Assembly (NCBI RefSeq): GCF_000149955.1
Contig: NC_030989.1
Location: 2,799,839-2,863,838 of the forward strand
Direction of reading: 5' to 3'
DNA from: Fusarium oxysporum f. sp. lycopersici 4287
Taxonomy: Eukaryota > Ascomycota > Sordariomycetes > Hypocreales > Nectriaceae
Length of the DNA: 64,000 nt
Shown: positions 52,601-62,395 of the stretch, in pieces
Layout: each line of letters starts with the position of its first letter
How positions within the stretch are numbered: the first letter of the stretch is position 1
Made by a program: the position numbers and the translations under genes
The notes under the pieces: model-generated
Told to the model about the DNA's origin: nothing
Database searches by the model: none
What the model saw: only the letters and a program-made list of their open reading frames with translations

Positions 52601-53785
52601 TCAGAGATAATCACGACCCAAAGCACCCCAGCCTCTAGCCCTCCCCCTCACAAGCCCCATATCATCCATGTTGAGGATTCCGATGCCGTTGTCTATCAAC
52701 ACCCTCCAGGCAATATCCCTCACATTCGGTGGTTTTGAAGGAGTATCCCAGTACCTTGCCAGTAGGCCACGAGCCTTGGCTTGCTCAATCTGCGTTAACG
52801 CCATGTCAAGTTCTCTTGATGGCGGGGTTTCCAGTATGCGCTGGAAGTTTGACCTGTACAGAATAGCGTTCTCGAATCTCGTTGAGGCAAAGTATGAGTT
52901 GGAGCGGTTGAATTTGTATGTGGGAGGGTTTGTTGAGAAGTCATCGTCCATTGAGACGAGACGCTCGAGCTTGGCGTCCCAAAAAATATCTCGATGTGTA
53001 GAGTTCATGGCTAGAACGGACTCGAAGGGGGTGTTTCCAGTTCCGACTACAGTGAGAGGTCGGATGATTCTCTCTGTGCCGTTCCAATATGTCAAGTAGC
53101 CGAGGTCTCTTAGAGGCTGGAGCTGGGCGTTTAACACATCGAATGTTTCCGGGCCAGCTGTTTTGAGATCAACGAGGAGCGTGACGGTTTGTTTGGGTGC
53201 CATTTCGAAAAAGCCCTGCCAGTCATCATTCTTCACTCCCGCGTTCCGCGCTTCCAACATGCGCTGGAGGGGCTTCAGGTACAATCCTTGTAACGTTCGG
53301 TGGGGATTCATGTTCAATCGCGAGTGCGCAACAAAAAGGTTGTCATGTCGTAGATGAACATCAGCTTCGATGCTGATACACCCAGAGCCGAGGGCTTCAA
53401 ACAGTGGGATATGCCGTGTGTAGTCATTATGCGAGTGGATCGGTACAGGACGAGCGCTTCGGAGGAATGATTGATGGTTATCGTCCCAGATTTCAGGACT
53501 GTCGTGACTGAGGTGACCGAACCGTAAATCGTAGGGATCGTTTGGTATACGGACCATTCCCGTACCGAGGCGGGTGATGTAGATTAACTGGCTGATCGAC
53601 CTGCAGACCCATGAGCAAGGACCCTGAAAATGTTCGCGAATAACTTACAGTATGAGCAATAAACCCGTAGCATACTTGAGCCAATTGGTCCTCATGTGTC
53701 GCACAAAAATGACCCTGGGAGGATGTCTCCTCACGATAATCTCCTCCGACGAACTCGCATCATTGTAAGTAAGCCTCGACTCCAT
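52601..53785 (-). CDS. AIM6-like PLC/GDPD-fold phosphodiesterase, membrane-anchored
   Basis: Two exons, 53785-53649 and 53600-52601 (48-nt intron), give 378 residues. The splice completes an N-terminal membrane anchor (WLKYATGLLLILLSISQLIY) after a short basic cytoplasmic head (IIVRRHPPRVIFVRHM). The catalytic-type barrel follows: PVPIHSHNDYTRHIPLFEAL, SGCISIEADVHLRHDNLFVA (Glu-x-Asp pair) and HSRLN, then TVTLLVDLKTAG (another acidic pair) and a late WRVLIDNGIGILNMDDM. This is the order of the altered-inheritance-of-mitochondria-6 family within the phospholipase C-like phosphodiesterases. Relatives are thought to hydrolyse glycerophosphodiesters, but the fungal proteins are poorly studied. 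Intact, conserved-looking gene. Confidence 0.88.
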
Positions 53786-55436
53786 GATATCCCTCGTACG
53801 TAGTGTCTACAGTTCTCAAATCCGAGGAACGAAAAAGAGGGGTCCAACGGGGTAATAATTATAACCACCACCATCTCAACAACGCTACTGAGTTTCAAGG
53901 GATTTCCGAAGTGGTTAGGCACCTTTTTCGGGTGCTACCCGACGAGGTTAGTTTCGGTGGAGAAGTATACGCTTCCACCAATGGAAGCGATCGAGAACAT
54001 GGTCGAGACACGTTCTGGACCTAAGGACCTTACAACGCCGCGGGTTTTTTCATGTCACGATAGTGCCATTTTGGCGCTACGGTTATACGACTGCGCCTTT
54101 TGAGAAGCGTAAGCACGGCACGGTTTATGTGATGGGATAGGGGGCATGGAGGTGGCTTTTTTTGGCGTTGGTGATTATTGAGTTTGCGGGACGCGTCAAC
54201 GGTGCTGGAAGGATTCGAGGCAACAGAATAACATCAGGGAGTTTTTTGAAAAGGTACTTGAGCCTCAGCTGAGACAACGCCGTTTAAACGAGTATTTTCG
54301 GAGGTTTCTGTTTCAAGCAGCTCACACTAGGTACGTTAGAATCATGTTTGTTGGTGCAGCTCCCGGGAATTCGGCACAACGCCCTCGACGTTGGAACTTT
54401 GACCTCCGACTCGGACCCGGAGTCGTATTACACTGAGCCGGAGCGTCAGTTCACCGTCGGCAATTGGGCTTGTACGTCATCTCTTTGAGTATATTTGACG
54501 TTTAACTTTAAGTAACAGTATCACAAAGTTTCTCTCGTCGACGTGGAAGAAGAAATGATTCTTCTCCTTCGTCTGGATATCCCTGCAAGGCTGTGCTCGT
54601 AAGTCGGTAAGTTCACCAAGTGGGGCGACCCATGTAGCACATCATGGCTGTCACGTCCTTCGATTTATTTATACGAAAGCTTATTAGAGATTGGTCCGCC
54701 CGCGGAATGCGTGGTGTCAATCAATGGAAGAAAGGATGTCTGGAAACAGTAACAACGCTGCGCGGCTACGTCATCCTTGATATGCAACGTTGTGATGTAA
54801 TTTTACGCGTCTCTCACTCTCGCTCTTTCATTTCCTGTTTCATTCTCGTTCACATGAGCCGCTGATGCAAGTCGTAAGTCATGCCAGCTCAGCTCTCTAA
54901 AGCGGTTGCTTTGAAACTACAAAGTAGAGAACAATCCCAAGACATCTAAGCAGAGCAATGTTTATCACCTTCATGGGAAAGGGTTTTACGTTCTTTGATG
55001 AGGTAATACGGCTAAGGGGTTAAAAAAGCTTCAACCCTAACACAAAAATAAAGAATACAAATGAACGCATGTAGGCAATATACTCTTTACTGTCACTCAT
55101 GCTTAAAATGTAGCTTGGTTTTTACGTCCTTCGTAGTAGGTACAAGCTTTCAGCCACAAGCCTCAAGAGAAAGGCTTCCGAATGAGTCTCTTAAACGGCT
55201 TCTCAGCAACACGACTACTGACGTTAGAAACAACAGGCTAGAGATAAAAGAAGATGAAAAAGAAAATAACCTATTCAAAAACCTCAAAGAAGATTATTCA
55301 GCTAAATATTCCAAAAACACTGAATTATTTCAAGTCGAGTATCGTGTTGAGTTTACTGCATCAGATCAATGCTGATGTTGACCCACTAGCCAAGCATGCA
55401 GCTTTAACTTACCCTATAGAGCTGTCCTTGCCGCGG
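53786..55436. other. gene-poor region with decayed fragments
   Basis: 1.65 kb without an intact gene. Around 54370-54600 two stretches, NALDVGTLTSDSDPESYYTE and SQSFSRRRGRRNDSSPSSGY, join in phase through a plausible 47-nt intron (GTACGT to AACAG, about 54473-54519), which hints at an eroded gene of unknown family. The 55020-55430 part is A/T-rich. No terminal repeats recognised before the retroelement that follows. Confidence 0.35.
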
Positions 55437-55452
55437 AGTCAGGGGCAAAGGC
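55437..55452. repeat. 16-bp target-site duplication, left copy
   Basis: AGTCAGGGGCAAAGGC, identical to 56759-56774; the two flank the retroposed element between them. Confidence 0.85.
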
Positions 55453-56758
55453 AACTCTCTCCTGTAAAAATTTTTCCTTGGCACCCGCTGTTAGCGTTCT
55501 GCTAGGGCAGAAAATTTTTACAGGCCAAAATGGCAACAAAGCAGCTGCGGGACTAGCGGGACCCTAACAGCTGCTGGAAGAAAGGGATTCAGAGAGTTGA
55601 CCTTTCTTCGTGACAAGTGTTTTCAACGGCACTGAGCTTCGCGAGCTCTTGACATCGCCTCCGGGCACCATTTCATTTGTCTTATCTACGACTTCTTCTC
55701 ACCTCGACATTTCGGCTTCGCGAGCCTGCGATATTCCGGCCTCTGTGCCCCTCGACTTCCCGTACGACCGACTTCTGCAGCCTCGGCTGCCCAGACGACA
55801 TTCGCAGCATCTTGCTGCTTGACATCGAGGGTCATCGTGCCCTCACCCTCACTCTCACCTCCGCCTGCAGTTTATCGCTGCCCCGACCGACCTCTGCAGC
55901 TTTGGCTGCCCGAACAACACAAACAGTCTTCGGCTGCTCGACTTTCTGGGCCCTCTGGTGCCCTCGACCTTGACGCACGGACCCCACACGATTCGTTGCC
56001 CTTTTTGCAGCTCGGAAGCTGCTTGACCGATCTCTGCAGTCGCGTACTGCCCAGAGACTCTCCTCTTTCTTTCTGCAGCCTCGGCTGCTGCCCGGAACAC
56101 GACCGGGCTTCGACAATTTGTCTCACTGGCTGAGACCACTAGACAAAACCGCTGGGGCGAAATGGTACAGAGCTTACCTGGAGACCGTGGAACGAGGCGA
56201 CTACCTCATCCACAGAGCAGCGTTCTAGCCGCCTTGGGGTTTTCTCCTGCAAGGGTTTTCCCTAAGGATGCACGGTTCTAGGGTTGCAGCTACTGGCGAT
56301 CTTAGGGGATCATGGACTTCCTGCCTTAGGGTATGGAAAGCTACTTGATCTATCTGTGCAAGAGAATTCTAGGCTGGAGAGGAATAGTTCCCGCTGACGG
56401 GATGACCTCTTGAAAGTAAAGCGCCTTTGTGCCGATGATATGCTGGATGAACTAGATAGAAGCGTTGCCGGAGGGAAGCTCTGCTGAGATCAACTGTATT
56501 GATGTCCATGGGACGTGCTTCACCGACAACTACTGTAGAGCTGGCTACGAGTAGAGAGGTGCCTCTTGGGGGGATGAGTACAGAAAACGCTCGAGCATGT
56601 ATACGGCTCCGACGCAAGAGGCCTTGCAGATGACCTGAGCGAGGATCAGTATGGCAGCGATTGTAGATAGTTTAGCTCAGCACGTCCTGTGCTCCCTTAG
56701 GAGACTTTTCGGGGCTGATGGCCCCCCCGGACGAAAAATATACATAACATAACATAAC
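55453..56758 (+). mobile_element. retroposed element (LINE/SINE-like), 1306 bp
   Basis: Flanked by perfect 16-bp direct repeats and ending in a simple-repeat tail ATACATAACATAACATAAC, the structure left by target-primed reverse transcription, with the tail marking the 3' end on the plus strand. The 5' end carries a strong hairpin (arms 55461-55474 and 55511-55524). The 55690-56100 part contains several diverged CTGCAGCxxxGGCTGC units. No reverse transcriptase or RNase H frame is readable, so it is either 5'-truncated and decayed or a non-autonomous SINE-like element; the length favours a truncated LINE derivative. A GGGGCTGATGGCCCCCCC segment just before the tail can form a 3' stem, a usual site for transcript recognition. 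Confidence 0.75.
55461..55524. repeat. hairpin at the 5' end of the retroelement
   Basis: Perfect 14-bp inverted arms CCTGTAAAAATTTT (55461-55474) and AAAATTTTTACAGG (55511-55524) around a 36-base loop, eight bases inside the element. Confidence 0.85.
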
Positions 56759-56774
56759 AGTCAGGGGCAAAGGC
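56759..56774. repeat. 16-bp target-site duplication, right copy
   Basis: AGTCAGGGGCAAAGGC directly after the TAACA-type tail; identical to the left copy at 55437-55452. Confidence 0.85.
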
Positions 56775-57438
56775 CATGTTCTAGACCGCACGGAAGATAA
56801 TTTCTCCAGCTCTTGCGTGATAGTCTAGAACAGCGAAAATAATCTCAGGCGTTGAACGGACTCATGCAGAGCGTTAAGCTAAAGAGTCATGGTCTGATCA
56901 CCTGCCATTTTCTGTCACGGGTAAGTCGAATCGAACCCCATCTATCATCTGGAGTACCCCGGACCCCATGCAGAGCCTCGGCTTGTTATCTTATCTGATC
57001 GGATCAGGAATAATAAAGATACGAAAAGTCCGTCGGAGCTTATGCCATCTTTGGCGTCATTGTTGACCATCTTTTGGAGACAAGATAGCGGCACAGTTCA
57101 AGCACAGGAGCGTCGGAAACTGTAAAAAAAAACTGTTACAAAGAAATCTTATGTACTTCAGACTACCAAAGTATAATATTGCACATTATCATGACTTCTT
57201 TCATCATGTATCAGCGACCGAAATACCGAGGCACCCTCTAATAGCGTCGTCGTCATGATCCACTTTTTAAAAGAGCCGAGGTATCCAAGTCTTAGCCTCA
57301 TCGATTTTCCGACATCGCTTGGACCGAGCGACGCCCCATAAAGTTCAAACTCCCCTTAATCTAAACATTTCATCATCAACCTTTCTCCTCTCCTCAACAA
57401 AATCCGGGGTAAAGCACATTCACAAAACCTCTCCAACA
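56775..57438. promoter_or_regulatory. upstream region of acyl-CoA oxidase gene
   Basis: About 660 bp without a gene, separating the retroelement from the oxidase start. A pyrimidine-rich leader (CCTTTCTCCTCTCC near 57380) precedes the ATG. Fatty-acid response elements (CCTCGG-type) are not clearly visible: GCCTCGGC near 56976 is the closest match. Confidence 0.4.
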
Positions 57439-59535
57439 ATGCCTCCGCCAAATCCAGACTGGGTCAAGGCCCTCAAGCCCTCCGGCCCCCAGGGTTCAGA
57501 GCTTCTGGCCCAAGAGCGCGCCAACTCTGACATCAACGTTGACCAGCTCTCTACTTTCCTCTTCACAAAAGAAGTCCTTGAGAGAAATGATAAGATTCTC
57601 AAGATTCTCCAGGCTGATCCTGTTTTTGACAAGGAGCAGAACTACTTCAGGGGTCGAACAGATAGACTTGAGGCTGCGCTTGCTAGAGCTAAGGCTTTGA
57701 GACGGTTATCTGTCAAGCATAACTGGAATGATGAGGAGCATCATGCTGCCAATGACCTGATCAGCGAGCCTACGCCTTATGGTCTTCATGCCACTATGTT
57801 CTTGAAGACGCTTGAGGAGCAGGGTACACCGGCGCAGCACAAGCTTTTCCTTGAGAGGGCGAGAAACTATGAGATCATTGGATGCTATGCTCAGACTGAA
57901 TTGGGCCATGGTTCCAACGTTCGCGGTCTGGAGACTACTGCTACCTGGAACCCTGAGGACAAGACCTTTACTATTCACTCGCCTCATCTCACAGCTTCAA
58001 AGTGGTGGATCGGTTCCCTGGGCAAGGCTGCCAACCACGCTGTCGTCGTTGCACAGCTTATCCTCAACGGCAAGCCCTACGGTCCTCATCCTTTCGTCGT
58101 TCCTATTCGCGACATGAAGACCCATGAGCCTCTTCCTGATATCCACGTTGGAGATATCGGCCCCAAGTTCGGTTACAACACCATGGATAACGGCTTCCTG
58201 CTCTTCAACAACGTCAAGATTCCTCACGTCAACATGCTGAACCGCTTCTCTGGCGTTGATCCCGAGACCGGAAAGTACATCCGTCCTTCCAACCCAGCCC
58301 TTATCTACGGAACCTTGACATTCATCCGATCATCCATCGTCTTCCAGTCTGGGTCTGTTCTTGCTCGTGGTGTCACCATCGCTACACGATACTGCGCTGT
58401 TCGCCGACAGTTCCAGGACCGTGATGCTGATGCTAGCGAGACTGGTGAGAACCAGGTCCTCAACTACACAATGGTTCAGCACCGTCTTCTCCCTCTTCTC
58501 GCTTCTTCATACGCGCTTTTCTTCACTGGTCGCGCTATGATCAACCTCTACAACGCCAACCAGAAGCGCATGGCTCAACGTCGCGATGCTGGCGACGCCA
58601 AGCGCAAGCCTGGTCCTGAGGAGCTCAGCCCCGGCAGTGATCACCTTGCCGATCTGCACGCTATCTCCTGCTCCCTCAAGGCCTTTGCCTCCACCACCGC
58701 TGCTGAAGGCCTGGAAGTCTGCCGTCGTGCTTGCGGTGGTCATGGCTACTCGGCTTTCTCTGGCATTGGCAGCTGGTACGCTGACTATCTTCCTACCGTC
58801 ACATGGGAGGGTGACAACTACATGCTTACCCAGCAAGTCGCCCGATATCTCCTCAAGTCTGCCCGCGCTGTTCTCGCAGGCAAGGCTCCTGATAACGGTA
58901 TCTCTCGTATCTTCAAGGAGTTCATTCGCCGACAGGACATCGGTGCTGCTTTCGACGTTCTCGACAGCGATCAAGACCTCGTTGATGCTTTCGCATGGCG
59001 TGTCTCTTTCCTGACCTTCGAGGCACTCAAGCACCGAGATGAGGAGAAGCAATCCTGGAACAGCCTCCTCATTGACTTCTGGCGTCTCTCTACCGCGTAC
59101 GCTCAGTACCAAGTCGTCAAGAACTTCCACGAAGCTCTGCAAGACGAAGCCACCAAGAAGTCCCTTGACCCCAATACCCTCGCCATCATGCACAAGCTCT
59201 TTGAGCTCTTCGCTCTGCATAACCTCCAGAGCTCCGCATCCGAGTTCTTCACCAGTGCCGCTACAACTGTTCGCCAAATCCAGCTCGCCCGCACAAAGCG
59301 AACTCTCTCACTGCTCGACGAGATCCGACCTCACGCCGTCAGACTTGTTGATGCTTGGTCATTCCCTGATTGGCAACTTGACAGCGCCCTTGGTCGCTCT
59401 GACGGCAAGGTTTACGAGGACTTGTTCCATCGTGCTTCGGAGGTCAACCCTGTTAACGACATTGTGTTCGATCCTTATCCTGAGTCAGATGTGCTGTTCC
59501 GTAAGAACGGCAGTGGTCCTAAGGCGAAGTTGTAA
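57439..59535 (+). CDS. peroxisomal acyl-CoA oxidase
   Basis: Single exon, 698 residues, normal for fungal acyl-CoA oxidases; the longer open frame begins with TTG, so the ATG at 57439 (MPPPNPDWVKALKPSGPQG) is used. The enzyme makes trans-2-enoyl-CoA and H2O2 in the first step of peroxisomal beta-oxidation. Seen: CYAQTELGHGSNVRGLETTA (FAD/substrate loop), HPFVVPIRDMKTHEPLPDI, GDIGPKFGYNTMDNGFL, CRRACGGHGYSAFSGIGSW, and TWEGDNYMLTQQVARYLLK with the catalytic Glu. The C-terminus is Ala-Lys-Leu, a PTS1-type peroxisomal signal. Codon use is strongly biased to C-ending codons, as in highly expressed fungal genes and unlike the accessory genes to the left. Intact and conserved. Confidence 0.96.
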   Translation: MPPPNPDWVKALKPSGPQGSELLAQERANSDINVDQLSTFLFTKEVLERNDKILKILQADPVFDKEQNYFRGRTDRLEAALARAKALRRLSVKHNWNDEEHHAANDLISEPTPYGLHATMFLKTLEEQGTPAQHKLFLERARNYEIIGCYAQTELGHGSNVRGLETTATWNPEDKTFTIHSPHLTASKWWIGSLGKAANHAVVVAQLILNGKPYGPHPFVVPIRDMKTHEPLPDIHVGDIGPKFGYNTMDNGFLLFNNVKIPHVNMLNRFSGVDPETGKYIRPSNPALIYGTLTFIRSSIVFQSGSVLARGVTIATRYCAVRRQFQDRDADASETGENQVLNYTMVQHRLLPLLASSYALFFTGRAMINLYNANQKRMAQRRDAGDAKRKPGPEELSPGSDHLADLHAISCSLKAFASTTAAEGLEVCRRACGGHGYSAFSGIGSWYADYLPTVTWEGDNYMLTQQVARYLLKSARAVLAGKAPDNGISRIFKEFIRRQDIGAAFDVLDSDQDLVDAFAWRVSFLTFEALKHRDEEKQSWNSLLIDFWRLSTAYAQYQVVKNFHEALQDEATKKSLDPNTLAIMHKLFELFALHNLQSSASEFFTSAATTVRQIQLARTKRTLSLLDEIRPHAVRLVDAWSFPDWQLDSALGRSDGKVYEDLFHRASEVNPVNDIVFDPYPESDVLFRKNGSGPKAKL

Positions 59536-59916
59536 GAGAGAGCGCTCGATACCTGTACTCTAAAATAGTGTCATATAGTCTTTTTTATTGTTATTTATAG
59601 ATAGAGCAATATTAGCCTGCTTATACTTACTCTTGATCCCTGTTAATATGTGACGATCCTGCCTGAGTCGTGTAATATTGGTCTTGGTGATGATCTCCGT
59701 GGACATCTCCGTAGGGATGAGCAGCTGTTAGCTTGCTATCCGCGGAGCTGAGCCTCTGCACGGCCTTGATATATCGACGAATCAAATGTACAATGTATTT
59801 GCTATACTGGGACTCAAGACTTGTATAAATGCCTTTCGAGTCTATCGCTACGATTCGAAACCACAGAGTTTAACACAAACTCTTCACAATCTTTCGCCTT
59901 TCTCATTGTATCCAAC
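59536..59916. other. intergenic, no supported gene
   Basis: 381 bp with the oxidase 3' end and the promoter of the next gene. An imperfect repeat of GTGACGATC/GTGATGATCTCCGTGGACATCTCCG lies near 59650-59715. No gene. Confidence 0.4.
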
Positions 59917-60975
59917 ATGCGTCGAAACATTTTCTCCATCGCTGCTACGGCGATACTGTCTCTGGTGCAATGTAAGGCTCAGTGTTCATTTTATCTATCT
60001 CGAGAACCCCGATACTAACAGAGTACAGCCCAGAGCAGTCCCCCTATTAACATGACTGAGCCTGAAATCATGGAATTCCTCGAAGAAATTGCCGATGGCT
60101 TCCGGATTTGGCCCGAAGCACCTCTCTAACATCGCCCCGACGAGCTGAATCTCAAGTACGAAACCGTCACGTTTCCATCCGAGGACGGTGTGCCTCTTGA
60201 AGGATGGTTCTTCCCATGCAATGGATCGGACAAGATTATAATCATGAACCATCCTAGGCTATTTAACAGGGCCGGTCTTCCATCTCATATTGAACCATGG
60301 AACACGTTGACTGCTCCCTTGGGTAACAACTTCGACGTCAACTTCATCCCCGACTACAAGATTCTTCATGACGCTGGGTATAACGTGCTTACTCATGACT
60401 TCCGAAACTATGGCATGAGTGGTAGGGGCAACAATGTGCTTTACTCTGGTGGACGCTATGAATCTTACGATGTCATCGGTGCTCTTCGCTATATCCGCAA
60501 ACGCAAGGACACCAAGGACATGACCATCGGCCTATTCCCCCAATGCATGGGTGGTAGCGCTACTTTCTTCGCCATGGGCACACACCCTGAAGAATTTAAA
60601 GACATCCGGACCATTGTCTTTCCCCAGCCGATCTCAGCCAATATGAGCAGCAAAGTTACCCTTCAAACAGCTGGTGTCGACCTTGACTATCTTAAAGAAC
60701 TTGACGATATGGTCTACTGGCGCGCTTCCCTTCACCTCGAAGAATACTCTCCTATTCCTTGGGCTAGGAACGTCAACATCCCGACGTACATGTTCCAGGT
60801 TCGCAATGATCTTGCTACTCACTGGTCTGATGTTCAGGATGTCTTCGATGCTATTCCTGCTGAGGACAAAGAGCTTTTCTGGATCAATGGAACGACTCGA
60901 AGATGGGACGGATACTTGCACTTTCAGCGTCACCCTGATGCGATTCTCAAGTGGCTTGAGCGGTGGATGAATTAA
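59917..60975 (+). pseudogene. secreted alpha/beta hydrolase with one internal stop
   Basis: Two exons, 59917-59971 and 60029-60975 (57-nt intron, CTAAC branch), would give 333 residues. Exon 1 encodes a signal peptide, MRRNIFSIAATAILSLVQ. Exon 2 continues SQSSPPINMTEPEIMEFLEE and, after WPEAPL, meets TAA at 60127-60129; the frame then goes on with HRPDELNLKYETVTFPSEDG, clearly the same protein. The hydrolase core follows: WFFPCNGSDKIIIMNHP, NVLTHDFRNYGMSG, GLFPQCMGGSATFF (nucleophile elbow with Cys in the nucleophile place), IPTYMFQVRND and a late GYLHFQRHPDAILKW. CAA to TAA by a C-to-T change at CpA explains the stop. If the stop is real, only the stretch from about 60190 could be made without a signal peptide; readthrough or a sequencing error are alternatives. 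Confidence 0.65.
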
Positions 60976-61452
60976 ATTCTGGATGGGTCTGACTTTAAAC
61001 TTGAAATCATTTCTGCATCATTGCTCTATTACTCCGGTATTTAATCCTTGTATAGATAGCCAAATATACATATTGTCCAAAGCTCATAGTGTTGAGGAAG
61101 AGCCTTGAAATTCAATAGGAGTTGCTCTATTAGTGAGAGCGATGACTATGCTGCGTTCTGCGTCCAGCGTCTTTGAAACTCGAGACTTGTTTATGGCTTC
61201 GTTATCGATTTACTCAATTTAATAGCTATTCCTTATCAAGCCTAGACTCGGCTAGCACGGGATGAAATGACAAATTTGACTGGTTCGTTTGGACGTATTA
61301 CGGCGTTACCGCATTTATCAGCAGAAATGCTACTAATTATAGCACGAACGAGCTCCAGGCAACTATCCTCCCAACATCTTTTATGCAACGTCATCTCTCA
61401 ATTTCCTTCACAAATTATCTTCAACTTTGCATTCAGAATCAAATACAACACA
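60976..61452. other. intergenic, no supported gene
   Basis: 477 bp, promoter of the GST-like gene. A frame open from 61267 into the GST start is by chance. No other structure. Confidence 0.4.
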
Positions 61453-62266
61453 ATGGCCAATGAAATGCAGCCCGAGATTATCTTGTACGATCTTGCATGT
61501 ATCAAGAACACATGCTTCTCTCCCGTCGTTTGGAAGATCCGCTTGATGCTCAACTACAAGGGCATTCCTTATAAGACCATATTCCTTGAGTTCCCTGATA
61601 TTGAGCCAACGCTAAAGGAATTGTGAGTCATCCGATCTCTTACTCAATATCCTCTTCACTTCTATTGGTATGACAAGCCGACTAACGAGAACCAGAGGCT
61701 TGGACTCCCATGATTCCAGCTCAGGCTCTCCCGGTTACACAGTCCCAACAATCCACCATGTCCCCACCGGCAAATACATCATGGACTCGCCCGCCATCGC
61801 CGATTTCCTCGAATCAACCTACCCTAACCCTCCACTCCCTCTGACTTCTGAGCTCGGTCGCGAGATTGAAACCAAAGCTCGCGGTGCGGTCGGTCCTGCA
61901 TTCCGCATCTCCGTCACGCCACGCGAAAACCTCATCCTCTCATCACGATCTCAACAGTATTTTCGCGCCAAGAATGAAGCTCGAATGGGATGTAAGCTGG
62001 AAGATTTGATGGACCCAGAGAAAGAGGAGAAGACTTGGCAAGGTGTCGCGGATAAGATGAGCGAGCTGAGTGATTTGATGTTGACGAACAGGGACAAAGG
62101 GCCATTCTTGTTGGGTGAGAAGCCGAGTTACACTGACTTCTTCATCGCTGCTTCACTCCAATCAGCAAGGACTATTGATGATGGGATCTTCCAGCGTTGT
62201 GCTGTGTATCCTGGTTTCAAAGCTATTTACGAGGCTTGCGTTCCTTGGATGGAGAAGAAGGACTAA
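61453..62266 (+). CDS. glutathione S-transferase-like protein (beta-etherase/Ure2-type)
   Basis: Two exons, 61453-61622 and 61696-62266 (73-nt intron, the longest in the window), give 246 residues. The thioredoxin-like N-terminal domain reads EIILYDLACIKNTCFSPVVW, KIRLMLNYKGIPYKTIFLEF and, after the splice, GYTVPTIHHVPTGKYIMDSP, which contains the cis-Pro and the Asp/Ser glutathione-binding residues. A helical C-terminal domain follows, with GPFLLGEKPSYTDFFIAASL as the usual folding motif. Cytosolic; conjugates glutathione to electrophiles or cleaves ethers in related bacterial enzymes (LigE-type). It faces the D-2-hydroxyacid dehydrogenase gene, with 129 bp between stops. Confidence 0.9.
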
Positions 62267-62395
62267 GCTGAGGAGCAGTTGTAGTCTTAATTGACCCTCA
62301 CTGCATGAAATAGCCCCTAGCTTTCAATATTTCTCCGCAAGAGAATCCTCTCATGCGAAATAAATATAGTGTGGAATTAGCACCTCCTATTCAGT

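Noticed and set aside
55855..56139. Three overlapping minus-strand ORFs (84-94 codons) with Cys/Arg-rich content
   Set aside because: They arise from the CTGCAGC/GGCTGC repeat inside the retroelement; no domain and no consistent frame.
58507..59277. 256-codon minus-strand ORF inside acyl-CoA oxidase
   Set aside because: Antisense shadow created by strong C-ending codon bias of a clearly recognised enzyme gene.
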